Origin: Apostichopus japonicus
Lineage: Eukaryota > Echinodermata > Holothuroidea > Aspidochirotida > Stichopodidae
Direction: 5' to 3'
Length of the DNA: 64,000 bases
NCBI RefSeq assembly: GCF_037975245.1
Contig: NC_092562.1
Span: 32,058,554-32,122,553 of the forward strand
The notes beneath the pieces are model-generated. The model made no database searches. It saw only the letters and a list, made by a program, of their open reading frames with translations, and was not told the origin of the DNA. Positions within the stretch are counted from its first letter, which is position 1. Each line of letters starts with the position of its first letter. The position numbers were made by a program, and so were the translations under genes. Shown here in pieces: positions 49,201 through 59,755 of the stretch.

Positions 49201-52200
49201 GTCTATACCGTTGAGCCATGAGACTATCGACCGAATAATTACAAATGGGATTACTGCTACAAATTGCTTTAAAAATCACCGGACAAAGAGAGGAACCAAG
49301 GGGGTGAAAAGGCGGCGGATACCAGTAATTATTACTTCACCTAATTATGAGCTTTCCCGTGGACCTGGATCAAACACTGACAATCTGATTGCTATTGATT
49401 GTACAAAAGCCCCTAAACCCATCCAAACTGTTGTGGGAACCGTGACCATACTAGGTCATATCAACAAAACCGCGGTATCGAAAATCAAAATCTATTGACA
49501 GTAAAGCGAATTTCCTCTTTTCACCGCAATCGCAAACTCTCCTTCAGCCTATGGAATGCCCGGCATCAACAACAAAATTGCGGTCTTGTGTAGTAGCATT
49601 GTTGAGAATGATACAGACATTTTCGCTGTAACAGAAACCTGGATTGGGGAACATCGACAACGTGCTGTGAGCGAATTTAAAGCGTCATTGAGCGGTTATA
49701 ATGTTTATCAGAGTTCCCGCGCAAACTGTAAAGGAGGTGGAGTAGCGCTCATTATTCGCTCCGATTATAAGGTGAAGAAGATGAACTCTGGATTGTTCAA
49801 ATCCTTCGAACATGTTGATCTGACTGTCACAGTCAATGACGTCACCACACGCATCGCACTTATCTACCGGCCCCCACCGTCAAGAACCAATGGTTGCAAA
49901 ACTGAAGACTTTCTGGTTGAATTTGCATCATTTTTGGAGGTTTTAGTAATTGCACCAGGTCGCCTCATTATTCTTGGAGATTTCAACATCCATGTCGACA
50001 ACGCTACAAATGGTGACGCCTTGAAATTCCATGATTTACTCTGTAGTATGAATCTTGTACAACTTGTTCGTGGATCGACCCATGCTAGCGGTCATACTTT
50101 GGACTTGGTAATCACCCGCTCGATCGAATCACCAATCTGCACCATCAGTGATGTCACCAATGACAACAGTATACCTTCTGATCATAGCTTGATAAAATTC
50201 ATCACAGACATTTCACGACCCCACGCGACAAAAACTACATGTGTTATACGGAACAACAACATCTTACCATGACGAATGCCAGAGAGCTAAAACTCAGTAC
50301 CACCGTTCTCGCATACAGTCCGCCAACACCAGGAAGCTGTTTGCCGTGGTTGATGAGATCACAGGATACAAGAAGTCAACTGGTGCCATCCTACCTAAGC
50401 ACAACGATCCCCAGCAAATGGCGCAAGATTTCTCTGACTTTTTCTGTGGGAAGATCAGGAAATTACGTGATACATTCCATTATGTTACAAAGCCAAGTTT
50501 ACCACCGTGCCCACCTAGTCATAGCTTTTCGAACTTCAAGCCAATTACCCGGGACGACACGACCAAACGTATTTCAGCTATGAACTTGAAATCTTCAGCG
50601 CTCGATCCGATGCCAACTCAGCTCGTTAAACTTTGCCTACCAGAACTAGTGGATGATCTCGTTAACATTGCCAACACTTCCTTCGAAGCAGGGACTGTTC
50701 CCCGACGTCATAAACTCGCTCTTGTCAGACCATTATTGAAAAAGCCCGGACTGGATCCTGATGTTTTATCAAATTATCGTCCCGTTTCCAACCTTTTATT
50801 TGAACATAAATTTTTAGAGAACATGTGTTTTAATCAAATTGATGAATATTTTTACCATTTCTCTCTTTATTCGAAATTTCAATCTGCATACCGAAGAAAC
50901 CATAGCACAGAAACCGCGTTGCTTCGTGTAAGAAATGACATTCTAGTTTCAATGGACAATTATAAAGAGTGCATTTTAGTCCTACTCGATCTTACCGCCG
51001 CATTCGATACAATTGACCACAAATTTTACTGCAGCGTGTGGAGCATCGGTTTGGCATAAATGGTATTGCTTTAAAGTGGTTCGATTCATATCTTCGAGGA
51101 CGTACTCAACGTGTCTGTATTGACAATTGTTATTCGGACGATGAACCATTATTTTGCGGTGTACCACAGGGAAGCGGTCTTGGGCCGATTCTTTTTACCT
51201 TGTATACATCCCCACTCGAAGACATTATTTTAGCCAATGATATTGACTTTATGCTTTTTGCCGATGATACACAACTGTATTTTTCGTGTAAAAATCTATC
51301 TGACTGGACATTCATACCTGAAAAATGCATAGATGATATTCGTGAGTTGATGGCATCAAATCGACTTGTACTCAATGATAGCAAAACAGAAGTAATTCAT
51401 TTTCACAGTAAATTCCGAAAAGTTCAAGCAGACATATCTAGTTTCAAAGTTGGTGTTACTCATGTTAAACCCATTTCCGTTGTCAGAAATTTAGGAGTGC
51501 AATTTGATGAATTCAGTTCTATGTCAAGTCATGTTTCAAAAATTTGTCAGTCAGCATCATACTCATTGTATCGTATTAGGAAAATTCGTAAGCTCTTAGA
51601 TCGCACAAGCACAGAAAGATTAATTCATGCATTTGTTACATCGCACCTTGATTATTGTAATAGTTTATTATATGGGATGCTTCATGGTACAGTTAGCTTC
51701 TGCCTGGTGTTCATATTGTGGTATACAAGCTGGTGCATCAGGTGTGCTGTGTCTAGGGATGCTTCATGGTACAGTTAGCTTCTGCCTGGTGTTCATATTG
51801 TGGTATACAAGCTGGTGCATCAGGTGTTCTGTGTCTAGGGATGCTTCATTGTACAGTTAGCTTCTGCCTGGTGTTCATATTGTGGTATACGAGCTGGTGC
51901 ATCAGGTGTGCTGGGTAAAGGGATGCTTTTTCAAGTGAACCATCTTTTATGACAAGGTTTACTTGAACTTGTTGGATAAAGGTGAAAACCACATCCATGA
52001 CATGGTCCTTGAGTATCATCATTGGTGTCATGGTCCTTGAGTATCACCATTGGTGTCTTGGTCTGTGAGTATCACCATTGTTATCCTGTTCCTTAAGTAT
52101 CATCATTGGTGTCATGGTCCTTAAGTATCATCATTGGTGTCATGGTCCTTGCGTATCACCATTGGTGTCTTGGTCTGTGAGTATCACCATTTTTATCCTG

Positions 52201-55200
52201 TTCCTTAAGTATCATCATTGGTGTCATGGTCCTTAAGTATCATCATTGGTGTCATGGTCCTTAAGTATCATCATTGGTGTCATGGTCCTTGAGTATCATC
52301 ATTGGTGTCATGGTCCTTGAGTATCATCATTGGTGTTCCATCATGAGTTTGATACCTGTTCATGAGTATCATGGATACTATCATGGATACTGGTCTCTAG
52401 GTATCATACAGATGTCCATAGTGTTATGTATTCCAATCTTAAGTTTGATGCGATCCTCTTTCCTATTCGTAGTGTGGTCGTTCAATGGATCCAAACTTTT
52501 TATTCTCCTGGCCACTGGCACAGATTGGTCTAATGACACCAACTCAGGCAGCCAAAGCAATGAAACAGGTAATAGCTCCATTATAACATCTCTTCCATTA
52601 AAAGTGCATGAATCATGTTTTAGAATGGGTATTTAAGACATGTTCATGTGGATGGGGAGGTGTGGAGGGGTATTGCTATCATGCTGGGGCAGTTTTCTTT
52701 GATGTATCTATTGTGAAATGATATCAGGGGTGATGTTCCCATGCAACTTATATCAAAGGATGGTGTGTGCTAATGATCTCTTTAAGTGATGATAGTAGGT
52801 GATGATATCAGGGACGGTGTTCTTAGGCTTAAATCAATGGTGTTTTGTGCTAATTATGTATTGTTAATTAACTATATGATAATTCAATTTTGATCTGTCA
52901 CATCCAGTGCATTCAATCTCAGTAGTCTAAAATGATTATGGACATATACACTCAGAAAGTATTGAAGCTGAGAGTGCTTTAGTCGTATTAAAATCTTTAC
53001 TTTTATTATATAGCTGTCAAATGATCCTGCATCTGAAGAAGTCCTTGTCAGTGTCTTCAAGGAAAAGTCTTGTGCCTTGTATTCATCTGCAAACCTATGG
53101 GATGATGGTATCATACTGCCACAAGAGACTAGAAGGGTAAGTAGGCCATTGTAGTTCCTTAGGGATGATGGTATCATACTGCCACAAGAGACTAGGAGGG
53201 TAAGTAAGCCATTGTAGTTCCTTAGGGATGATGGTATGAACCTGCCACAAGAGACTAGGAGGGTAAGTAGGCCATTGTAGTTCCTTAGGGATGATGGTAT
53301 CATACTACCACAAGAGACTAGGAGGGTAAGTAAGCCATTGTAGTTCCTTAGGGATGATGGTATGAACCTGCCACAAGAGACTAGGAGGGTAAGTAGGCCA
53401 TTGTAGTTCCTTAGGGATGATGGTATCATACTACCACAAGAGACTAGAAGGGTAAGTAAGCCATTGTAGTTCCTTAGGGATGATGGTATGATACTGCCAC
53501 AAGAGACTAGGAGGGTAAGTAAGCCATTGTAGTTCCTTAGGGATGATGGTATGAACCTGCCACAAGAGACTAGGAGGGTAAGTAGGCCATTGTAGTTCCT
53601 TAGGGATGATGGTATCATACTGCCACAAGAGACTAGAAGGGTAAGTAAGCCATTGTAGTTCCTTAGGGATGATGGTATGAACCTGCCACAAGAGACTAGG
53701 AGGGTAAGTAGGCCATTGTAGTTCCTTAGGGATGATGGTATCATACTACCACAAGAGACTAGGAGGGTAAGTAAGCCATTGTAGTTCCTTAGGGATGATG
53801 GTATCATACTGCCACAAGAGACTAGGAGGGTAAGTAGGCCATTGTAGTTCCTTAGGGATGATGGTATCATACTGCCACAAGAGACTAGGAGGGTAAGTAG
53901 GCCATTGTAGTTCCTTAGGGATGATGGTATCATACTACCACAAGAGACTAGGAGGGTAAGTAAGCCATTGTAGTTCCTTAGGGATGATGGTATGAACCTG
54001 CCACAAGAGACTAGGAGGGTAAGTAGGCCATTGTAGTTCCTTAGGGATGATGGTATCATACTGCCACAAGAGACTAGAAGGGTAAGTAAGCCATTGTAGT
54101 TCCTTAGGGATGATGGTATGAACCTGCCACAAGAGACTAGGAGGGTAAGTAGGCCATTGTAGTTCCTTAGGGATGATGGTATCATACTGCCACAAGAGAC
54201 TAGAAGGGTAAGTAAGCCATTGTAGTTCCTTAGGGATGATGGTATGAACCTGCCACAAGAGACTAGGAGGGTAAGTAGGCCATTGTAGTTCCTTAGGGAT
54301 GATGGTATCATACTACCACAAGAAACTAGAAGGGTAAGTAAGCCATTGTAGTTCCTTAGGGATGATGGTATGAACCTGCCACAAGAGACTAGGAGGGTAA
54401 GTAGGCCATTGTAGTTCCTTAGGGATGATGGTATCATACTACCACAAGAGACTAGGAGGGTAAGTAAGCCATTGTAGTTCCTTAGGGATGATGGTATGAA
54501 CCTGCCACAAGAGACTAGGAGGGTAAGTAGGCCATTGTAGTTCCTTAGGGATGATGGTATGAACCTGCCACAAGAGACTAGGAGGGTAAGTAAGCCATTG
54601 TAGTTCCTTAGGGATGATGGTATGAACCTGCCACAAGAGACTAGGAGGGTAAGTAAGCCATTGTAGTTCCTTAGGGATGATGGTATGATACTGCCACAAG
54701 AGACTAGGAGGGTAAGTAGGCCATTGTAGTTCCTTAGGGATGATGGTATCATACTGCCACAAGAGACTAGAAGGGTAAGTAAGCCATTGTAGTTCCTTAG
54801 GGATGATGGTATGAACCTGCCACAAGAGACTAGGAGGGTAAGTCGGCCATTGTAGTTCCTTAGGGATGATGGTATCATACTACCACAAGAGACTAGAAGG
54901 GTAAGTAAGCCATTGTAGTTCCTTAGGGATGATGGTATTATACTGCTACAAGAAACTAGAAGGATAAGTAAGCCATTGTAGTTCCTTAGGGATGATGGTA
55001 TGATACTGCCACAAGAGACTAGGAGGGTGAGTAGGCAATTGTAGGTTTTTAGGGGTGATGGCCTCCTTACCCTTGTTGTTTCTTGTAGGGCAATGCTTGC
55101 TGTTCCTCTGATTGTTTGAATTCCTAGCTGTTTGGTAGAGAATTTCAATTCACACAGAAGCAAGAAATGTTGTCTAGAACAAACTATTTCAGATCTATGA

Positions 55201-58129
55201 ACAATAATCTCCACTTACTCTCATCTCTGAATTTTAATGAAATTTGTTACGTTTTTAGTCATGAGAAATTAGTTAACACAGCTCCACAATATAAATGTTT
55301 CGGTGCATAATTAAGTTTTAAGGAGTGTCTATCAGGCTATAAGTAAAACTGTGAAGATTTTGGATTTTTTTCCCTATCCTCTAGAAGTACTTCCAGCTAT
55401 TTCTCTATCATATAGAAGTACTTCCAGCTATTTCTCAATCATATAGAAGTACTTTCAGCTATTTCTCTATCATATAGAAGTACTTCCAGCTATTTCTCTA
55501 TCATATAGAAGTACTTCCAGCTGTTTCTCTATCATATAGAAGTACTTCCAGCTATTATTCTATCATACAGAAGTACTTCCAGCTATTTCTCTATCATATA
55601 GAAGTACTTCCAACTATTTCTCTATCATATAGAAGTACTTCCAGCTATTTCTCTATCATATAGAAGTACTTCCAGCTATTTCTCTATCATATAGAAGTAC
55701 TTCCTGCTATTTCTCTAGCATATAGAAGTACTTCCAGCTATTATTCTATCATATAGAAGTACTTCCAGCTATTTCTCTATCATATAGAAGTACTTCCAGC
55801 TATTTCTCTATCATATTGAAGTACTTCCAGCTATTTCTCTATCATATAGAAGTACTTCCAGCTATTTCTCTATCATATAGAAGTACTTCCAGCTATTTCT
55901 CTATCATATAGTACTTCCAGCTATTTCTCTATCATATAGAAGTACTTCCAGCTGTTATTCTATCATATAGAAGTACTTCTAGATATTTCTCTATCATATA
56001 GAAGTACTTCCAGCTATTTCTCTATCATATAGAAGTACTTCCAGCTATTATTCTATCATATAGAAGTACTTCCAGCTATTTCTCTATCATATAGAAGTAC
56101 TTCCAGCTATTTCTCTATCATATAGAAGTACTTCCAGCTGTTATTCTATCATATAGAAGTACTTCCAGCTATTTCTCTATCATATAGAAGTACTTCCAGC
56201 TATTTCTCTATCATATAGAAGTACTTCCGGCTGTTATTCTATCATATAGAAGTACTTTCAGCTATTTCTCTATCATATAGAAGTACTTTCGGCTGTTATT
56301 CTATCATATAGAAGTACTTTCGGCTATTTCTCTATCATATAGAAGTACTTCCAGCTATTTCTCTTTCATATAGAAGTACTCTCGGCTATTTCTCTATCAT
56401 ATAGAAGTACTTCTAGCTATTTCTCTATCATATAGAAGTACTTCTAGCTATTTCTCTATCATATAGAAGTACTTCCAGCTATTTATCTATCACATAGAAG
56501 TACTTCCTGCTATTTCTCTAGCATATAGAAGTATTTCCAGCTATTATTCTATCATATAGAAGTACTTCCAGCTATTTCTCTAGCATATAGAAGTACTTCC
56601 AGCTATTTCTCTAGCATATAGAAGTACTTCCAGCTATTTCTCTATCATATAGAAGTACTTCCAGCTATTTCTCTATCATATAGAAGTACTACCAGCTATT
56701 TCTCTATCATATAGAAGTACTTCCAGCTATTTCTCTATCATATAGAAGTACTTCCAGCTATTTCTCTATCATATAGAAGTACTTCCAGCTATTTCTCTAT
56801 CATATAGAAGTACTTTCAGCCATTTCTCAATCATATAGAAGTACTTCCAGCTATGTCTCTATCATATAGAAGTACTTCCAGCTATTTCTCTATCATATAG
56901 AAGTACTTCCAGCTATGTCTCTATCATATAGAAGTACTTCTAGCTATTTCTCTATCATATAGAAGTACTTCCAGCTATTTCTCTATCATATAGAAGTACT
57001 TCCAGCTATTTCTCTATCATATAGAAGTACTTCCAGCTGTTATTCTATCATATAGAAGTACTTCCAGCTATTTCTCTATCATATAGAAGTACTTCCTGCT
57101 ATTTCTCTAGCATATAGAAGTACTTCCAGCTGTTATTCTATCATATAGAAGTACTTCCAGCTATTTCTCTATCATATAGAAGTACTTCCAGCTATTTCTC
57201 TATCATATAGAAGTACTTCCAGCTATTTCTCTATCATATAGAAGTACTTCCAGCTATTTCTCTATCATATTGAAGTACTTCTAGCTATTTCTCTATCATA
57301 TAGAAGTACTTCCAGCTATTTCTCTATCATATAGAAGTACTTCCAGCTATTTCTCTATCATATAGAAGTACTTCCAGCTATTTCTCTATCATATAGAAGT
57401 ACTTCCAGCTATTTCTCTATCATATAGAAGTACTTCCAGCTATTTCTCTATCATATAGAAGTACTTCCAGCTATTATTCTATCATATAGAAGTACTTCCA
57501 GCTATTATTCTATCATACAGAAGTACTTCCAGCTATTTCTCTATCATATAGAAGTACTTCCAGCTATTTCTCTATCATATAGAAGTACTTCCAGCTATTT
57601 CTCTATCATATAGAAGTACTTCCAGCTATTTCTCTATCATACAGAAGTACTTCCAGCTATTATTCTATCATATAGAAGTACTTCCAGCTATTATTCTATC
57701 ATACAGAAGTACTTCCAGCTATTTCTCTATCATATAGAAGTACTTCCAGCTATTTCTCTATCATATAGAAGTACTTCCAGCTATTTATCTCTCATATAGA
57801 AGTACTTCCAGCTATTACTTTATCATATAGAAGTACTTCCAGCTATTTCTCTATCATATAGAAGTACTTCCAGCTATTTCTCTATCATATTGAAGTACTT
57901 CTAGCTATTACTCTATCATAAAGAAGCTGCATTTTTTGTTAAATCAATTACCAGTACTGAGCTATTGTTGTATCATATAATGCCGTCACATTTGCTGAGG
58001 AACATGTGTTTTTTCTGTTCTTTCCTGTAGGTTTTGGCCCAGTGCTTGAGCATCACCTCACAAAAGAAATATTGGTATAAAAATGATACCACCAATAATA
58101 CACACAAATTTGGGATCTTTAGAATGTGA
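40255..58129 (+). CDS. Methylcrotonoyl-CoA carboxylase beta chain-like protein, mitochondrial, complete, 10 coding exons
   Basis: Coding exons: 40255-40657, 41020-41198, 41900-41980, 42833-43011, 44857-45049, 45312-45403, 46719-46986, 52473-52568, 53014-53136, 58031-58129; phases fit throughout and give 570 aa, against about 563 for human MCCC2 (from memory). Residues 1-25 are basic and free of acidic residues, suiting mitochondrial import. Carboxyltransferase landmarks in order: [72 protein letters not shown] (about 227-242), [72 protein letters not shown], and the C-terminal FGIFRM. The family beta subunit moves a carboxyl group from biotin to 3-methylcrotonyl-CoA in leucine breakdown. Two usually conserved parts are altered: the segment normally like [20 protein letters not shown] reads [20 protein letters not shown] (417 on), and GSYGAGNYGM reads [10 protein letters not shown] (456-465). 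It may therefore be a divergent paralogue rather than the true MCCC2; no symbol is given for that reason. Confidence 0.88.
41423..41578. repeat. About 56-bp tandem repeat, 2.7 units
   Basis: Copies of 'agtagctcctagtgtagttg' + 'tattggctgtgacagaggta' + 'gcttgttatggtataa' lie in the second coding intron. Confidence 0.85.
42380..42705. repeat. 20-bp minisatellite (cttgtcctcgcataccgtag), about 16 units
   Basis: Very homogeneous; only the last units vary. On the minus strand frames stay open for up to ~120 codons because three units equal 60 bp. The unit does not resemble any neighbour. Third coding intron of the MCCC2-like gene. Confidence 0.95.
43110..43343 (+). mobile_element. tRNA-derived SINE, copy 2, with target-site duplication
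   Basis: The head 'aggagtgttagctcagtggt' + 'taatgcc' carries the A-box-like TTAGCTCAGTGG. The B-box region is missing relative to copy 1 at 29636-29828 (deletion after 'caagca'). The body shares 'gtcgtccagttacaaagttg' and 'aatcatggacattaaatatg' with copy 1. The end is 'ttttaaaatacatagatac'. The 11-bp word gttagccaagg stands at 43099-43109 and 43344-43354, bracketing the element as a target-site duplication. Confidence 0.78.
43360..44310 (+). repeat. G-rich minisatellite with G-quadruplex motifs on the transcribed-sense strand
   Basis: Irregular units built from 'gatgtgggtcagggtgggat' + 'ggggtgaa' and 'gatgtgggtggaggggggat' + 'aggatgca'. Several units contain GGGTCAGGGTGGGATGGGG, which fits the G3+N1-7 quadruplex rule, for example near 43508, 43788 and 43897. 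The G-rich strand is the sense strand of the gene, so the intron RNA would carry the motifs. Fourth coding intron. Confidence 0.9.
44311..44856. other. Intron sequence, nothing recognised
   Basis: Loose repeats of 'tgttggtactg' and 'acactatgtgtt'-like words around 44440-44640, otherwise featureless up to the exon at 44857. Confidence 0.4.
45590..46555. repeat. AT-rich tandem repeat of about 122-125 bp, ~6 units, with shorter subunits at the left
   Basis: The unit contains 'tgttatgttagtaattgcta' + 'tatttagtagtatataaatg' + 'ctatgttgagtatgtttatt' and 'gatgttatatgtagtatgtt'. At 45640-45790 a shorter ~60-bp subunit (taatagtattaaatgtacta) is repeated three times. Sixth coding intron. Confidence 0.88.
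47130..49012. repeat. 82-bp minisatellite, left part, ~23 units, four-unit higher-order repeat
   Basis: The unit is 'gcttcattgtacagttagct' + 'tctgcctggtgttcatattg' + 'cagtatacaggctggtgcat' + 'caggtgtgctgtgtctaggg' + 'at'. Alternate forms read 'tggtatacaagc'. The variant 'gtatagttagc' recurs at about 47559, 47888 and 48216, i.e. every four units (328 bp). The array stops inside a unit at 'gcatcaggtgtg', where the LINE begins. Confidence 0.95.
49013..51672 (+). mobile_element. CR1/L2-type LINE inserted in the 82-bp array; ORF2 interrupted and lacking its 3' end
   Basis: Endonuclease part (49556-50272): [61 protein letters not shown]. Reverse-transcriptase part (50241-51059, then 51038-51670): [77 protein letters not shown], and the catalytic FADDTQLY. 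Frame changes occur near 49558, 50260 and 51045, so it is not functional. It stops right after [11 protein letters not shown], where the family normally continues for another ~150 residues plus a 3' UTR; the 82-bp array resumes there. The frame 49211-49498 upstream may be a remnant of the 5' region. It lies in the seventh coding intron. Confidence 0.9.
51673..51930. repeat. 82-bp minisatellite, right part, ~3 units
   Basis: The array resumes at 'gggatgcttcatggtacagt' almost in phase with its left part; about nine bases of the interrupted unit are missing. The first two units here carry 'catggtac' instead of 'cattgtac'. Confidence 0.93.
51990..52345. repeat. 28-bp minisatellite (ccttgagtatcatcattggt gtcatggt), ~13 units
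   Basis: Units vary between ccttgag, ccttaag, gtctgtgag and ttatcctg. It precedes the exon at 52473 in the seventh coding intron. Confidence 0.92.
52473..52568 (+). CDS. MCCC2-like exon encoding CGRSMDPNF... (easily missed)
   Basis: The acceptor 'tttcctattcgtag' ends at 52472. The exon is in phase 0 and encodes [20 protein letters not shown] then [12 protein letters not shown], leaving through gtaata. It corresponds to the CGRAY.PRFLYIWPNA region of MCC beta subunits. The longer open frame overlapping here is in a different phase and is not the gene. Confidence 0.88.
52569..53013. other. Eighth coding intron, no array
   Basis: Contains a loosely repeated 'gatgatatcagggatgatgt'-like word near 52710-52830 and otherwise nothing recognised. 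Confidence 0.45.
53014..53136 (+). CDS. MCCC2-like exon adjoining the donor array
   Basis: The acceptor 'tttattatatag' ends at 53013. The exon encodes [20 protein letters not shown] then [20 protein letters not shown] and R, phase 0 on both sides. The LWDDGII.P..TR motif is a standard part of carboxyltransferase beta subunits. Its last 37 nt are the part amplified in the array that follows. Confidence 0.9.
53099..55050 (+). repeat. 63-bp minisatellite, 31 units, made of an exon end plus its splice donor
   Basis: The unit is 'ggatgatggtatcatactgc' + 'cacaagagactagaagg' (the last 37 nt of the exon 53014-53136) + 'gtaagtaggccattgtagtt' + 'ccttag'. Donor GT positions run from 53137 (authentic) to 55027, exactly 30 x 63 bp. 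The exon-derived part alternates between 'tcatactgcc' and 'tgaacctgcc', giving a partial dimer pattern. The 'gttccttag' before each copy also creates an AG, so every unit resembles a 37-nt exon with both borders. Reading through the authentic donor meets TAG within seven codons. The 776-codon antisense open frame (52884-55214) exists only because 63 is divisible by three. Confidence 0.95.
55375..57935. repeat. 31-bp minisatellite (atagaagtacttccagctat ttctctatcat), ~82 units
   Basis: Fairly homogeneous, with recurring variants (ttattctatcat, ttctagc, gtacttcctgc, tctagcat). The pyrimidine tracts and CTAT words are not followed by AG in a way that forms acceptors. It occupies most of the ninth coding intron and ends about 100 bp before the final exon at 58031. 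Confidence 0.96.
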
Positions 58130-58189
58130 AGGAGAGTGGGTGAGGTACTAGAAAATGAACTCCTTCGATCCAAGCGATGACAGAACCCA

Positions 58190-58970
58190 CCTTTCTGATA
58201 TTAATTTGAAAGTAATCCTGTGTTGATATTTATCTCTTAGAAATCAGACCGATGAAATATCCTGTGTTGGTATCTATCTCCAAGAAATCAGAACCATGAA
58301 ATATCCTGTGTTGGTATTTATCTCCAAGAAATCAGACCGATGAAATATCCTGTGTTGGTATTTATCTCCAAGAAATCAGACCGATGAAATATCCTGTGTT
58401 GGTATTTATCTCCAAGAAATCAGACCGATGAAATATCCTGTGTTGGTATTTATCTCCAAGAAATCAGACCGATGAAATATCCTGTGTTGGTATTTATCTC
58501 CAAGAAATCAGACCGATTAAATATCCTGTGTTGGTATTTATCTCCAAGAAATCAGACTGATTAAATATCCTGTGTTGGTATTTATCTCCAAGAAATCAGA
58601 CGGATGAAATATCCTGTGTTGGTATTTATCTCCAAGAAATCAGACGGATGAAATATCCTGTGTTGGTATTTATCTCCCAGAAATCAGACCGATTAAATAT
58701 CCTGTGTTGGTATTTATCTCCAAGAAATCAGACCGATGAAATATCCTGTGTTGGTATTTATCTCCAAGAAATCAGACCGATGAAATATCCTGTGTTGGTA
58801 TTTATCTCCAAGAAATCAGACCGATTAAATATCCTGTGTTGGTATTTATCTCCAAGAAATCAGACCGATTAAATATCCTGTGTTGGTATTTATCTCCAAG
58901 AAATCAGACCGATTAAATATCCTGTGTTGGTATTTATTTCCAAGAAATCAGACGGATGAAATAACTTGCT
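58190..58970 (+). repeat. 44-bp minisatellite in the 3' UTR of the MCCC2-like gene, ~17 units
   Basis: The unit is 'ccgatgaaatatcctgtgtt' + 'ggtatttatctccaagaaat' + 'caga'. It starts about 60 bp after the TGA at 58127-58129, so it is expected in the mature mRNA unless the message ends within it. Variants 'gattaaat', 'ggatgaaat' and 'atctcccag' occur. Confidence 0.92.
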
Positions 58971-59755
58971 GTGTTAGTGTTATGTTCAAGGAATCTCTTG
59001 GATATAACTGATGAAAGGAATCGCTCTGTTGATACCAAACTGAGAAGCAACCATTCATTACTACAACCATCACATCGTGGTTTGTTACAGAGATTGCCAA
59101 GATGATGCTGATGTCCACTGGTTTATACCATCAATTTATGCTTTAATCCCCTTTAAGGTTTTGGTCTTTTCTTAAAATGTCCAAATGTAATTTGTTTGGG
59201 CGATCTTGATATGTTCCATGCTAGTTGTTTGCGGGGCTTTGAATGTCACTATTAAACTGTTCCTCTTCTTCCTGTGATCAGAGTTCTTTCCATTACATTA
59301 AGGTAAGCAATGTAAATGTGTACTTATCTTTGGTCTATCTTTATCAAAGTCTAGTCTTTCCGCCCTTCAATTTAAGCAAGTTTTCCATGAAACACACAGA
59401 TTTGCTGTAAACAATGTTCTGAAATCATCAAATTATTCATTATTATGTAAAGATTTGTATAGAGAGTTATTATTCTTATTACAATAGATATTTATTTTCT
59501 GATATTATGAATATTATTATGATGTTACATCCAAATCAATAATATTCTGATATTATTCTGAGTTGATTCAGACTTAATGAGGTTTCTACACAAAGGTTTC
59601 AAAATTACAACCTTTGTAATTATAATCAGAGGTTGTTTTAAATGTGTCCTTTGTATTAAGCATGATAACCCTGCATGTGTTTCCTACTTTGTTAACATAC
59701 AAATTTACCTGCAAATAGCCTTTTGCTTTTCCTGGACATCAAAACCTATTTGTAA
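58971..59755. other. Downstream flank of the MCCC2-like gene, nothing coding recognised
   Basis: AT-rich. ATTAAA at 59251-59256 is a possible poly(A) signal for the upstream gene. No exon is recognised. Confidence 0.4.

Noticed and set aside
49211-49498. A separate small gene of 95 codons
   Set aside because: It lies inside the LINE insertion, upstream of the endonuclease region, and is better explained as a remnant of that element.
52274-52636. 120-codon frame as the MCCC2-like exon
   Set aside because: The frame with [14 protein letters not shown], bounded by an acceptor at 52472 and a donor at 52569, continues the protein in phase; the longer frame does not match the family.
52884-55214. 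776-codon open frame on the minus strand with a 21-residue repeat
   Set aside because: It is produced by the 63-bp array (a multiple of three) and runs antisense to an exon-derived unit. The flanks have no protein-like features.
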